A stretch of 64,000 nt of DNA. Origin: Citrobacter sp. Res13-Sevr-PEB04-36 (lineage in GTDB: Bacteria > Pseudomonadota > Gammaproteobacteria > Enterobacterales > Enterobacteriaceae). Under the pieces are notes generated by a model. The model made no database searches. It was not told where the DNA came from and was given only the letters and a program-made list of their open reading frames with translations. Positions 10,503-19,642 of the stretch are shown piece after piece. Both the position numbers and the translations under genes were made by a program. Numbering within the stretch: the first letter of the stretch is position 1; each line of letters begins with the position of its first letter. The DNA lies in assembly GCF_015672735.1 (NCBI RefSeq), contig NZ_JADABY010000007.1, positions 1-64,000 of the forward strand, given 5' to 3'.

Positions 10503-11294
10503 ATGAAACCGACGACCATTTCCTTGCTGCAGAAATGCAAGCAAGAGAAAAAGCGCTTCGCCACAATCACCGCCTACGACTATAGCTTTGCCAAACTGTT
10601 CGCCGATGAAGGGATCAATGTCATGCTGGTCGGCGATTCGCTGGGCATGACGATTCAGGGGCATGAATCCACACTACCGGTGAGCGTTGCCGATATCGCT
10701 TACCACACCGCTGCTGTTCGTCGCGGTGCACCAAACTGTCTCTTGTTGGCTGACCTGCCATTTATGGCCTATGCCACGCCAGAGCAAGCATTCGAAAACT
10801 CAGCGATCGTTATGCGTGCTGGCGCCAATATGGTCAAAATCGAAGGCGGCGCGTGGCTGATTGATACGGTAAAAATGCTGACCGAACGTGCGGTTCCGGT
10901 TTGTGGTCATCTGGGCCTAACACCACAGTCGGTGAATATCTTTGGCGGTTATAAAGTGCAGGGCCGTGGCGATGCGGGCCAAACGCTGCTCGACGATGCG
11001 CTGGCGTTAGAAGCCGCAGGTGCGCAACTGCTGGTGCTGGAGTGCGTTCCGGTTGAGTTGGCAAAACGCGTGACCGACGCGTTGTCCATCCCGGTAATAG
11101 GTATTGGCGCGGGTAATGTGACCGATGGTCAGATCCTGGTGATGCACGATGCGTTTGGCATTACCGGCGGCCATATCCCTAAATTTGCCAAAAATTTCCT
11201 CAATGAAGCAGGCGACATGCGCGCCGCGGTGCGGCAGTATATTGCCGAGGTTGAATCCGGCGTTTACCCGGGTGAAGAACACAGTTTCCATTAA
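10503..11294 (+). CDS. panB: 3-methyl-2-oxobutanoate hydroxymethyltransferase
   Basis: First committed step of pantothenate synthesis: it adds a hydroxymethyl group from 5,10-methylene-THF to alpha-ketoisovalerate to make ketopantoate. The 263-residue TIM-barrel protein has conserved GDSLGM and LLLADLPFM segments, which carry the metal- and substrate-binding Asp residues. It is the first gene of panB-panC, preceded by 120 bp of non-coding DNA holding its promoter; panC starts 11 bp after its stop. Confidence 0.97.
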   Translation: MKPTTISLLQKCKQEKKRFATITAYDYSFAKLFADEGINVMLVGDSLGMTIQGHESTLPVSVADIAYHTAAVRRGAPNCLLLADLPFMAYATPEQAFENSAIVMRAGANMVKIEGGAWLIDTVKMLTERAVPVCGHLGLTPQSVNIFGGYKVQGRGDAGQTLLDDALALEAAGAQLLVLECVPVELAKRVTDALSIPVIGIGAGNVTDGQILVMHDAFGITGGHIPKFAKNFLNEAGDMRAAVRQYIAEVESGVYPGEEHSFH

Positions 11295-11305
11295 GGAGTC
11301 AAGGT

Positions 11306-12160
11306 GTGCTAATTATTGAAACCCTACCGCTGCTGCGTCAGCATATCCGTCGCCTGCGTCAGGAAGGTAAACGTATCGCGTTAGTTCCCACCATGGGCAA
11401 CCTGCACGATGGTCATATGAAGCTGGTTGATGAAGCCAAAGCCCGAGCGGATGTGGTCATCGTCAGCATTTTCGTAAACCCCATGCAGTTTGACAGGCCG
11501 GACGATCTGGTGCGTTACCCGCGTACGCTGCAAGAAGATTGCGAAAAGCTGAACAAGCGTAAAGTGGATGTTATCTTTGCCCCGGCTGCGCTTGAGATCT
11601 ATCCGCAAGGTACTGAATCCCAAACCTACGTCGAGGTTCCGGGGCTGTCTACCATGCTGGAGGGTGCGAGTCGTCCTGGCCACTTCCGCGGTGTTGCCAC
11701 TATCGTCAGCAAACTGTTTAACCTGATCCAGCCGGATATTGCCTGCTTTGGCGAGAAGGACTTTCAGCAACTGGCGCTGATCCGCAAAATGGTGGCCGAT
11801 CTGGGTTACGACATTGAGATCGTCGGTGTGCCGATTATTCGTGCCAAAGACGGTTTAGCCCTCAGCTCACGCAACGGCTACCTGACGGCTGAGCAGCGTA
11901 AGATCGCCCCTGGCTTATACAAAGTAATGAGCCGCATCGGGGAAAAATTACAGGCTGGTGAACGCGACCAGGAGGAAATTATTGCCATTGCCGAGCAGGA
12001 GCTAAACGAAAAAGGCTTCCGTGCCGATGACATTCAGATTCGCGATGCCGATACCTTACTGGCGCTAAGCGAAACCAGCAAACGCGCGGTGATTCTGGTC
12101 GCTGCATGGCTGGGTCAGGCGCGTCTGATCGACAATCAAAGCGTTACATTAGCCCAGTAG
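11306..12160 (+). CDS. panC: Pantothenate synthetase
   Basis: Condenses pantoate and beta-alanine with ATP, through pantoyl adenylate. The 284-residue protein shows the HIGH-like [10 protein letters not shown] segment and the KMSKS-equivalent [10 protein letters not shown]. It starts with GTG at 11306 (as in E. coli, giving [11 protein letters not shown]), with AAGGAG upstream, and is coupled to panB. panD, which supplies beta-alanine, follows after only 94 bp; the yadD gene found between them in E. coli K-12 is absent. Confidence 0.97.
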   Translation: MLIIETLPLLRQHIRRLRQEGKRIALVPTMGNLHDGHMKLVDEAKARADVVIVSIFVNPMQFDRPDDLVRYPRTLQEDCEKLNKRKVDVIFAPAALEIYPQGTESQTYVEVPGLSTMLEGASRPGHFRGVATIVSKLFNLIQPDIACFGEKDFQQLALIRKMVADLGYDIEIVGVPIIRAKDGLALSSRNGYLTAEQRKIAPGLYKVMSRIGEKLQAGERDQEEIIAIAEQELNEKGFRADDIQIRDADTLLALSETSKRAVILVAAWLGQARLIDNQSVTLAQ

Positions 12161-12254
12161 ACAAGGGCTAAAAATCGGGCAATACTGCCTGAGAAAATTC
12201 TCAAAGCAGGTCTTTTGCCTGCTTAGCTAAGGTAAACGACAGGGTATAGACGTT

Positions 12255-12635
12255 ATGATTCGCACCATGCTGCAAGGCAAGCTTCACCGCGTGAAGGTCA
12301 CACAGGCAGACCTGCATTACGAAGGCTCCTGCGCCATTGACCAGGACTTCCTCGATGCTTCCGGTATTCTGGAAAACGAAGCCATTGATATCTGGAACGT
12401 GACCAACGGTAAACGTTTCTCTACTTATGCGATTGCGGCTGAGCGCGGTTCGAAGATCATCTCCGTGAACGGTGCAGCGGCACATTGCGCTGAGGTTGGC
12501 GACATTGTCATTATCGCCAGCTTCGTCACGATGTCTGATGCCGAAGCGCGGACCTGGCGGCCGAAAGTTGCCTACTTCGAAGGTGACAACGAAATGAAAC
12601 GTACTGCGAAAGCGATCCCGGTACAGGTTGCCTGA
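12255..12635 (+). CDS. panD: Aspartate 1-decarboxylase proenzyme
   Basis: Makes beta-alanine from aspartate for pantothenate. The 126-residue proenzyme cleaves itself between Gly24 and Ser25 (HYEGSCAID), and Ser25 becomes the catalytic pyruvoyl group; in E. coli this is helped by PanZ. Length and sequence match E. coli PanD. It converges on yadE, with only six bases between the stop codons. Confidence 0.97.
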   Translation: MIRTMLQGKLHRVKVTQADLHYEGSCAIDQDFLDASGILENEAIDIWNVTNGKRFSTYAIAAERGSKIISVNGAAAHCAEVGDIVIIASFVTMSDAEARTWRPKVAYFEGDNEMKRTAKAIPVQVA

Positions 12636-12641
12636 AACGTG

Positions 12642-13871
12642 TTACCCCTGCGGCTGGTTGCTGACCAGCCGCGACATCGTCTCTAACGAATCCGTTCTTA
12701 AAATATAAAGCCGCTTTAACAACATCGGATTATCACCCGGCTTCACCTTCCCTTTTACCGTCGTCACCGCCATGTGGAATCCAGCCTCTCCTGCTGCCTG
12801 CACCGCTGTGGCGTTATAACTGCCAAAGGGGTAAGAGAGATACAACACGTGCGGATTAAACTGGGCCAGCGCGCGTCGCGAACGGGCAAAATCAAACAGG
12901 ATATTATGGTGACTACGGCTGAGCAGAATGGGCCGGCGGTAACCATCTACCCGATGTAAAAAATGGGTATGTGACTGAAAGTCAAAAATATCCCTGATGC
13001 CATTCAGTTCAGAGATACTCATAAACTGCAGCGATTTTGGATCCCACCGCTGCGGGTGGCGCTTAATTCTCGATGAGATAATAAACGCCGTCGCTTTCAT
13101 GCCGTATTGCTTCAGCACCGGGTACGCATAGCGACTGACCGACTTCAGGCCATCGTCAAAGGTGATCACCACCGCGCGTGCGGGCAGATTAGCGCGGTTA
13201 CGCACGTAGTCTTCTAATTGGTACATCGTCAGCGTGGCGTAGCCCATATCACGCAGCCAGGTCATTTGGTTGCTGAACGCGCGTACGGAAGTGGTCGTCG
13301 AGGTATGACGAAAACGGGTATTCTCTTCATCACGCAGAATATGATGGTAAGTCAGCACTGGGATCCCGCTATCGGCCTGAGCATCTAAGGCGCTGATATA
13401 CGCCAGTCGGTCGCCAATGCGAATTTGATACCACGTCTGGTTCAGCCTGCCTTTCAGCTTGTTTATTATGGGGTAGCGCAAATTGTCCGCCAGTATGCCA
13501 AATGGCGCGCTCCCGACATCAGGGGAATTGTAAACCGGCGTATCTTTCCAGGTCACCAGATTCTGATTACTCAGCGGTTTATTGAGATCGCCCAACCCAT
13601 CTTCGACCTTCTGCCGCCCCTGCACGCGCTCCAGATGGCCTTTATCGATAAACCCCTTACCAAAGCCAAAGTTAAACGCGTAATAGTCTTTGCCGCCGGG
13701 AATGACCGAGAGGATCTGGCCCGCGCGAATATTCCCTACCGTCACCATTTTATTGCCAATCTGCGCCCAGACTGCGGCATCTTCGGTAGTTTGCATATAA
13801 CGCACAGGCAATGCCCCGGCAGCAAAACCAGAATACAGGAACATCAGAATGAGCAGAGCACGCATAACCAT
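12642..13871 (-). CDS. yadE: Putative polysaccharide deacetylase YadE
   Basis: 409-residue secreted or periplasmic protein with an N-terminal signal peptide (about residues 1-20), an SH3-like region, and a NodB-homology carbohydrate esterase 4 domain from about residue 170 ([17 protein letters not shown] with the catalytic/metal Asp pair, and SHTHFLH with the metal His residues). The substrate is unknown. It is the last gene of yadG-yadH-yadI-yadE on this strand, the same arrangement as E. coli. Confidence 0.92.
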   Translation of the reverse strand: MVMRALLILMFLYSGFAAGALPVRYMQTTEDAAVWAQIGNKMVTVGNIRAGQILSVIPGGKDYYAFNFGFGKGFIDKGHLERVQGRQKVEDGLGDLNKPLSNQNLVTWKDTPVYNSPDVGSAPFGILADNLRYPIINKLKGRLNQTWYQIRIGDRLAYISALDAQADSGIPVLTYHHILRDEENTRFRHTSTTTSVRAFSNQMTWLRDMGYATLTMYQLEDYVRNRANLPARAVVITFDDGLKSVSRYAYPVLKQYGMKATAFIISSRIKRHPQRWDPKSLQFMSISELNGIRDIFDFQSHTHFLHRVDGYRRPILLSRSHHNILFDFARSRRALAQFNPHVLYLSYPFGSYNATAVQAAGEAGFHMAVTTVKGKVKPGDNPMLLKRLYILRTDSLETMSRLVSNQPQG

Positions 13872-13932
13872 ATGGGATAACCGAGGCGAAAAACCTCGGC
13901 TATTGTAGCAAAAGCATCATCAATACCAATGC

Positions 13933-14373
13933 TTAATACTCATACAAATCATGCTTCAACACAAAGGGGGGATTTTTCTGTTGTTGATGCCAGAGGCTGG
14001 TGACATCGGGGCCTCCGAGGGACACGATCTGATCACGAAATTCAGAACTGCTCAATGATTCTCGCGATAAAAGCATTCGCTCAAGCAATGGGTAAGTCAC
14101 GCCGGAGATCACTTCACATTGCGAATGTTTATGGCTCATCAATGCCGCTACGCGATATGGCGCAGCGCCAGAAATATCCGTCAGGAATATCACGCCCTCG
14201 CCAGAATCTGTCGTGTGCAGAGCATCACACATCATCCGGCTTAACATATTTGCGCTTAGTCCACGCCAAAAACTCACTGCCCGACATTGCGTCTGCGGGC
14301 CGAACTTTTTTTCCAGACGATGCAGCATATCCTGTGCCGTATCGTCATGACAGGTAATCACCCAACCTAACAT
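13933..14373 (-). CDS. yadI: PTS EIIA-type protein YadI (mannose family)
   Basis: 146-residue homologue of the EIIA domain of mannose-family phosphotransferase systems. The phosphorylatable His is expected in the WVITCHDD segment near residue 9, and the TDISGAAPYR loop is typical of the family. No EIIB, EIIC or EIID partner lies nearby, so it is an orphan with unknown sugar or regulatory partner. A purine-rich Shine-Dalgarno (AGGAGG) precedes the ATG. Confidence 0.9.
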   Translation of the reverse strand: MLGWVITCHDDTAQDMLHRLEKKFGPQTQCRAVSFWRGLSANMLSRMMCDALHTTDSGEGVIFLTDISGAAPYRVAALMSHKHSQCEVISGVTYPLLERMLLSRESLSSSEFRDQIVSLGGPDVTSLWHQQQKNPPFVLKHDLYEY

Positions 14374-14441
14374 TGCCTACCTCCTTAGCAGGCAAGTAGT
14401 TTATCAAGGTGATAAATACATAACGGTGATAAGCATCAAAA

Positions 14442-14471
14442 GTCTTCCTCTCCCGAACCGGGAGAGGAAGA
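14442..14471 (-). terminator. Hairpin between yadH and yadI
   Basis: Eleven-base inverted repeat (CTTCCTCTCCC / GGGAGAGGAAG) just after the yadH stop, with a short T-containing tail (ACTTTTG). Probably an intrinsic terminator or attenuator separating yadGH from yadIE. Confidence 0.65.
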
Positions 14472-14476
14472 AAAAA

Positions 14477-15247
14477 TCAACTGCGTAGCCCACGTCCACG
14501 CTGAATCAGATACCAGCAGAGTAAATAAAATGCGGCAATAAATACCACCAGCACGCCAAACGTCGTGACCAGCGGCACATCATGAATACCGAGGAAACCG
14601 TAGCGGAAGCCGCTGATCATGTAGACAATCGGATTCAGGTGCGACAGTCCCTGCCAGAACGGTGGCAGCAGCGTTAATGAGTAGAAAACGCCCCCAAGGT
14701 AGGTCAGCGGTGTCAGCACAAAGGTCGGGATCAGGCTGATGTCGTCAAAGGTTTTGGCGAACACCGCATTCAACAACCCGGCCAGCGAGAACAGGACCGA
14801 CGTCAGCACCAGCGTCAGCGCCACAAAGACCCACGAGTGCACCTGAAACGGGACAAAGAACAGGGAAATAGCGGTCACCAGAATACCTACGCACAGTCCG
14901 CGCGCCACACCACCGCCGACAAAACCGGTAATAATGACGTGCGTCGGCACCGGTGCGACCAGCAGTTCTTCAATGTTGCGTTGAAACTTGGCGCTGAAAA
15001 ATGACGACGCTACGTTGGCGTACGAGTTAGTGATCACCGCCATCATAATCAGCCCCGGTACGATGAACTGCATGTAGCTAAAGCCGTGCATTTCGCCGAT
15101 ACGTGAGCCAATCAAATTACCGAAGATAATAAAATACAGCGTCATGGTAATGACCGGTGGGACCAGCGTTTGTATCCAGATCCGCATAAAGCGGTGAATC
15201 TCTTTCGCCCAGATGCTTTTCAGTGCGACCCAGTAAAGCTGCATCAT
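14477..15247 (-). CDS. yadH: ABC transporter permease YadH (ABC-2 type)
   Basis: 256-residue inner membrane protein with about six hydrophobic segments and the ABC-2 permease signature region near ALTLVLTSVLFSLAGLL. It forms an exporter with the ATPase YadG; the substrate is unknown. Its ATG overlaps the yadG stop by four bases (ATGA), so the two are translationally coupled. Confidence 0.94.
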   Translation of the reverse strand: MMQLYWVALKSIWAKEIHRFMRIWIQTLVPPVITMTLYFIIFGNLIGSRIGEMHGFSYMQFIVPGLIMMAVITNSYANVASSFFSAKFQRNIEELLVAPVPTHVIITGFVGGGVARGLCVGILVTAISLFFVPFQVHSWVFVALTLVLTSVLFSLAGLLNAVFAKTFDDISLIPTFVLTPLTYLGGVFYSLTLLPPFWQGLSHLNPIVYMISGFRYGFLGIHDVPLVTTFGVLVVFIAAFYLLCWYLIQRGRGLRS

Positions 15248-16170
15248 GTGCGATCTCCTTGTTTTTCATGCACCAGAGAAACAAACAGCTCCTCCAGTCG
15301 GTTCGCCTTGTTTCGCATACTCAATACCTGAACGCCCTGGGCGCTCAGCTGGGAAAACACGCTGTTCACTCCCTGCTCTCTCAGCACTTCAACTTCCAGC
15401 GTGGAAGTATCAACCAGGCGGTATTGATAACCTTCCAGCTTTGGCAGCGGGCTTTTCGCTGCTAAATCGAGAATAAAGGTCTCGGACTTCAACTTGGAGA
15501 GCAGATTTTTCATCGACGTATTCTCCACCAACTCACCATGCTGAATAATACCGATATTACGGCACAGCATTTCCGCCTCTTCGAGATAGTGGGTGGTCAG
15601 AATAATCGTCGTGCCTTTGTCGTTTAAATCCTTTAAAAAGCCCCACATTGAACGACGCAGTTCGATATCAACACCTGCCGTCGGTTCATCGAGGATCAAC
15701 AGCTTCGGCTCATGCATTAGAGCACGGGCGATCATCAAACGGCGCTTCATACCACCGGACAGCATACGCGCGCGTTCGTTACGTTTTTCCCACAGATCGA
15801 GCTGTTTTAGATAAATTTCACTGCGTTTTACGGCCTCTTTATGCTCAACACCGTAATACCCCGCCTGGTTCACCACAATCTGCTGCACGGTTTCAAACGG
15901 GTTAAAGTTAAACTCCTGCGGCACAAGCCCAAGCTGACGTTTAGCGTTAACCGTATCTTTTTCAAGATCGTATCCAAAGACGCTAACCCGCCCGGAGGAT
16001 TTATTCACCAGTGAGCTGATAATCCCAATGGTGGTGGACTTTCCTGCGCCGTTAGGGCCTAAAAGCGCATAAAAATCACCCGCTTCGACTTGCAAATCTA
16101 TGCCACGTAGCGCCTGAACGCCACCGGGATAAGTTTTCTTAAGCTGTTGAAGTTCCAGAGCAATGGTCAT
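15244..16170 (-). CDS. yadG: ABC transporter ATP-binding protein YadG
   Basis: 308-residue ATPase partner of YadH, of the type found in drug and polysaccharide exporters. Walker A (GPNGAGKST), the ABC signature (LSGGMKRR), Walker B (LLILDEPTAG) and the switch His (LTTHYLEE) are all present. The start is placed at MTIALELQQL, as in E. coli; ten more codons are open upstream but lack a good ribosome binding site. It is divergent from can, about 110 bp away. Confidence 0.95.
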   Translation of the reverse strand: MTIALELQQLKKTYPGGVQALRGIDLQVEAGDFYALLGPNGAGKSTTIGIISSLVNKSSGRVSVFGYDLEKDTVNAKRQLGLVPQEFNFNPFETVQQIVVNQAGYYGVEHKEAVKRSEIYLKQLDLWEKRNERARMLSGGMKRRLMIARALMHEPKLLILDEPTAGVDIELRRSMWGFLKDLNDKGTTIILTTHYLEEAEMLCRNIGIIQHGELVENTSMKNLLSKLKSETFILDLAAKSPLPKLEGYQYRLVDTSTLEVEVLREQGVNSVFSQLSAQGVQVLSMRNKANRLEELFVSLVHEKQGDRT

Positions 16171-16279
16171 GTTTTTTCCACTTACCTTACATTCCGACAT
16201 TGTATATATAGTTTAATTAATCCTGGAGTTACCCTATATTAGCCCCTCGCATTTATCTGGCTTCGGGTCGTAACACTCC

Positions 16280-16942
16280 ATGAAAGACATAGATACACTC
16301 ATCAGCAACAATGCACTATGGTCAAAGATGCTGGTAGAAGAAGATCCCGGATTTTTTGAAACACTGACGCACGCGCAGAATCCGCGCTTTCTATGGATTG
16401 GATGCTCCGATAGCCGCGTTCCCGCGGAACGTTTAACCGGTCTTGAACCGGGCGAATTATTTGTTCACCGTAATGTTGCTAATCTGGTTATCCATACCGA
16501 TCTGAACTGTCTCTCAGTGGTTCAGTATGCGGTTGATGTGCTGGAAGTGGAACACATTATTATTTGTGGGCACTACGGATGCGGCGGCGTACAGGCGGCC
16601 ATTGAAAATACGGAACTGGGGCTTATCGACAACTGGTTACTGCATATCCGCGATATCTGGTTTAAACACAGCTCGTTGCTGGGTGAAATGCCGCCGGAGC
16701 GCCGTATTGATACGCTGTGCGAACTGAATGTCATGGAGCAGGTCTACAACCTCGGCCACTCCACCATCATGCGTTCAGCCTGGAAGCGCGGTCAAAAAGT
16801 GACCCTTCATGGATGGGCCTACGGTATTCATGATGGCCTGCTTCGCGATCTGGACGTGACCGCCACCAGCCGCGAATCCCTGGAACAGCGCTACCGACAG
16901 GGTTTGTCGAACCTCAGCCAGAAACATATCAATCACAAATAA
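16280..16942 (+). CDS. can: Beta-class carbonic anhydrase
   Basis: Interconverts CO2 and bicarbonate, which supplies bicarbonate for carboxylations at ambient CO2. The 220-residue protein has the beta-class zinc ligands and catalytic dyad: C42, D44 and R46 (GCSDSRVP), and H98 and C101 (CGHYGCGG). It is alone in its transcription unit and converges on hpt across a REP element. Confidence 0.97.
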   Translation: MKDIDTLISNNALWSKMLVEEDPGFFETLTHAQNPRFLWIGCSDSRVPAERLTGLEPGELFVHRNVANLVIHTDLNCLSVVQYAVDVLEVEHIIICGHYGCGGVQAAIENTELGLIDNWLLHIRDIWFKHSSLLGEMPPERRIDTLCELNVMEQVYNLGHSTIMRSAWKRGQKVTLHGWAYGIHDGLLRDLDVTATSRESLEQRYRQGLSNLSQKHINHK

Positions 16943-16949
16943 CGCATTA

Positions 16950-17004
16950 TTGCCGGGTGGCGGTTACGCCTTACCCGGCCTACAAAACACGCGCCATCAG
17001 GCGC
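16950..17004. repeat. REP element between can and hpt
   Basis: REP arms (TGCCGGGTGGCGGTTACGCC and TTACCCGGCC) followed by a partial second unit (GCGCCATCAGGCGCG), lying between the converging can and hpt stop codons. Confidence 0.8.
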
Positions 17005-17014
17005 GTTCGCAGAT

Positions 17015-17551
17015 TTACTCGTCCAGCAGTACCACTTTGCCAACATACGGCAGATGGCGATAACGCTGGGCATAGTCGATGCCGTAACCAACAACAAACT
17101 CATCCGGAATGGAAAAGCCGATAAATTCGACCGGAACATTCACTTCACGACGAGAGGGTTTGTCCAGCAGCGTACAGATCGCCAGAGATTTCGGCTCGCG
17201 CAGGCTGAGGATTTCACGCACTTTAGACAGCGTGTTACCGGAGTCGATGATATCTTCAACGATCAGTACATCTTTACCACGAATGTCTTCATCCAGGTCT
17301 TTGAGGATCTTAACATCACGGGTAGTCGACATGCCGCTGCCGTAACTTGAGGCGGTCATGAAATCAACTTCGTGGGAGACATGCACTTCGCGGCACAGGT
17401 CTGCCATAAACATAAATGAGCCGCGTAACAGACCAACCAGCACCATGTCACTGCCGCTGTCCTTGTAACGTTCGTTAATCTGACGCCCGAGTTCAGCAAT
17501 GCGCGCTTTGATCTCCGCTTCCGGGATCATGACTTCTACAGTATGTTTCAT
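17015..17551 (-). CDS. hpt: Hypoxanthine phosphoribosyltransferase
   Basis: Purine salvage enzyme that makes IMP (and less well GMP) from hypoxanthine or guanine plus PRPP. The 178-residue protein has the PRPP-binding motif [13 protein letters not shown] and the flexible-loop segment SSYGSG. Length matches E. coli Hpt. Its promoter lies in the 291 bp gap before the chemoreceptor gene, where a TGGTATACT-like extended -10 is visible on the minus strand near 17690. Confidence 0.96.
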   Translation of the reverse strand: MKHTVEVMIPEAEIKARIAELGRQINERYKDSGSDMVLVGLLRGSFMFMADLCREVHVSHEVDFMTASSYGSGMSTTRDVKILKDLDEDIRGKDVLIVEDIIDSGNTLSKVREILSLREPKSLAICTLLDKPSRREVNVPVEFIGFSIPDEFVVGYGIDYAQRYRHLPYVGKVVLLDE

Positions 17552-17772
17552 AAACTATATAACTCACTGATTTTTATCAGTTAACACATCATGCAAATCG
17601 AAAGAAAGCGCTTACGTTGAAACACCAACCGACGGTGGCTCGCTCTAACCACAAAACTTGCGACAGCATACAAACAATTCAGTTGATGAAGTATACCAGT
17701 AAAGAGACCCGGTTCCTCTGATAGTTAACGGGAGAGCCTGTGTGCGTATTTTTTTGCTCATTTACTACGCAA

Positions 17773-17799
17773 AAGCCGGGGAACATCCCCGGCTTGTCT
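17773..17799 (-). terminator. Terminator of the chemoreceptor gene
   Basis: On the minus strand AAGCCGGGGA, a three-base loop and TCCCCGGCTT are followed by a short T run. It lies about 45 bp downstream of the chemoreceptor stop codon. Confidence 0.85.
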
Positions 17800-17842
17800 C
17801 TTGAACGAATATTGTATCCACTCTGGCAATCAGAGCGGGAAT

Positions 17843-19498
17843 TCAGAAGGTTTCCCAGTGAGCATCTTGAGTAACTGGAGCGCTTGTCGTTACGCGCGGA
17901 GGGGACGTCGGCGGTTGTCGACTCACACTGTCACCCAGCGAATGGGTAATGTGAAATACCGCCACAGCCAGACGTAACTGCTCAGCCTGTTGTTCAAGTG
18001 AGGCAGCGGCGGCTGCGGACTCTTCCACCAGCGCGGCGTTTTGTTGGGTGACGCTGTCCATTTGCGAGACAGCAAGACTTACCTGCTCAATACCTCGACT
18101 CTGCTCCTCAGAGGCCGAAGCAATCTCGCCCATAATATCGGTCACACGGGTCACCGCCGCAACAATCTCTTTCATGGTTTTACCGGCATCGGATACCTGC
18201 TGCGATCCCATTCCTACGCAGCTGGTTGACTTATCAATCAACGCTTTAATCTCTTTTGCCGCCTGAGCGCTACGGCTTGCCAGGGTACGGACTTCTCCGG
18301 CTACAACAGCAAACCCTCTTCCCTGCTCACCGGCTCTGGCGGCCTCAACCGCCGCGTTCAGCGCCAGGATATTGGTCTGAAAAGCAATACTGTCAATAAC
18401 GCTGGTGATCTGGGCAATTTGCTTTGAGCTATCTGCTATCTCACTCATCGTGTGTACAACGGTATCTACAACCTGCCCGCCACGTGCGGCGGTATCAGAC
18501 GCATTCTTCGCCAGTTGAGTCGCCTGTTTTGCATTGTCCGTATTTTGTCTTACGGTTGCAGTAAGCTGTTCCATGCTGGCGGCGGTTTCCTCAAGTGAGG
18601 CCGCCTGCTGCTCCGTTCGTGAAGAGAGGTCGTTATTGCCCGAGGAAATCTCCGTCGCACCGCTATGAATTGACTCCGAGCTGTTACGTACGGCAGTCAC
18701 TGTCGAAATCAGCGACTGCTGCATCTCTTCCAGACCCATCGCCAGACGCCCCATTTCATTGCGCCCCTGAACGCCAAGTCGGTGGGTTAAATCTCCCTGG
18801 GTGAGAGTACGAATATGGTCCATAATCTGCGCCAGCGGTTTAAGCAAAATATGCTGCAACCCACTCCAGATCACACCGAGCACAATGAGCACGACCAGTA
18901 CGATGCCCCCCAGCGTCCATTGCATACGGGTAAAGCTGTGCTGGTTCTCTGCAGCAGCATGCTGGAGCAGCGCATTATTTTCATTTCGCCACTGTTCGTA
19001 GCTGGCTTCCATCTCATCCTGCGCTTTCTGTGCATCAAGATCGCCATAGGCCTGATAGTTATTTGCACGCAAATACTCTATCGATAACTTCATCACATCA
19101 TGCATCTGCCGATATTGCTTTTCCATATCAGCGGCAATCTGTGGGTTTTGTCCTGTCACATGCGGCAGTGCCTGATAACGGGCGAAATACCCCTCAGCCT
19201 TTTTCATCGACTCACTGGCCGTATTCAGCAGAGTATCAATTGCCGCCAGCGAAGCCGGATCGCGTTGATTTTTTAAGAAGCGGATTGCTACGCGGGTAAC
19301 AGTCACGCGGGTTTTAATCAGCGTATTGACGCTATCACTCAGATTTTCCTGTTGAGAATTCAGCGTACCTGAATTCTGGAAATTAAGACGATCGTTGTTT
19401 ACTGCAGAATAAAACAGACTTCCCGTAACGATCTGCAATAAACAGAAAATGGCGAGAACCATAAGAATGCCGGTAATAACGCGTACATTTCTAATCAT
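17843..19498 (-). CDS. Methyl-accepting chemotaxis protein, Tsr/Tar type
   Basis: Transmembrane chemoreceptor of 551 residues: TM1 at about 7-29, a periplasmic four-helix-bundle sensor, TM2 at about 194-213, HAMP, then the cytoplasmic signalling domain with the hairpin tip ([21 protein letters not shown]). R64, R69 and R73 fall at exactly the positions used by Tsr and Tar to bind amino acid ligands, so an amino acid or similar ligand is likely. The C-terminus ends HWETF, a variant of the NWETF pentapeptide that tethers CheR and CheB. A sigma-28 promoter lies upstream. It occupies the place of gcd between hpt and cueO in E. coli. The ligand cannot be told from sequence. Confidence 0.93.
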   Translation of the reverse strand: MIRNVRVITGILMVLAIFCLLQIVTGSLFYSAVNNDRLNFQNSGTLNSQQENLSDSVNTLIKTRVTVTRVAIRFLKNQRDPASLAAIDTLLNTASESMKKAEGYFARYQALPHVTGQNPQIAADMEKQYRQMHDVMKLSIEYLRANNYQAYGDLDAQKAQDEMEASYEQWRNENNALLQHAAAENQHSFTRMQWTLGGIVLVVLIVLGVIWSGLQHILLKPLAQIMDHIRTLTQGDLTHRLGVQGRNEMGRLAMGLEEMQQSLISTVTAVRNSSESIHSGATEISSGNNDLSSRTEQQAASLEETAASMEQLTATVRQNTDNAKQATQLAKNASDTAARGGQVVDTVVHTMSEIADSSKQIAQITSVIDSIAFQTNILALNAAVEAARAGEQGRGFAVVAGEVRTLASRSAQAAKEIKALIDKSTSCVGMGSQQVSDAGKTMKEIVAAVTRVTDIMGEIASASEEQSRGIEQVSLAVSQMDSVTQQNAALVEESAAAAASLEQQAEQLRLAVAVFHITHSLGDSVSRQPPTSPPRVTTSAPVTQDAHWETF

Positions 19499-19537
19499 AC
19501 TTTTTCATCCATTGAACTCACATTGGGGACATAACGA

Positions 19538-19564
19538 TTATCGGCCCCAAAGGCGATTACTTTA
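19538..19564 (-). promoter_or_regulatory. Sigma-28 (FliA) promoter of the chemoreceptor
   Basis: On the minus strand TAAA (19564-19561), exactly 15 bases, then GCCGATAA (19545-19538): a perfect match to the core flagellar class 3 consensus TAAA-N15-GCCGATAA. The -10 element is about 40 bp upstream of the start codon. Confidence 0.9.
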
Positions 19565-19610
19565 TGTTCAATGGTGAAATGTGCGAGAGAGGGGGAACTG
19601 TGCAGTTAAG

Positions 19611-19634
19611 CGCCGGACAGGGGTCTATCCGGCG
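19611..19634 (-). repeat. REP-like hairpin downstream of cueO
   Basis: Inverted repeat CGCCGGA / TCCGGCG just after the cueO stop codon. It looks like a single REP arm pair and may stabilise or end the cueO transcript. Confidence 0.5.
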
Positions 19635-19642
19635 ATGAGGTA

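Noticed and set aside
12161-12254. yadD between panC and panD
   Set aside because: The gap is only 94 bp and holds no part of that gene; its absence is common outside E. coli and not notable by itself.
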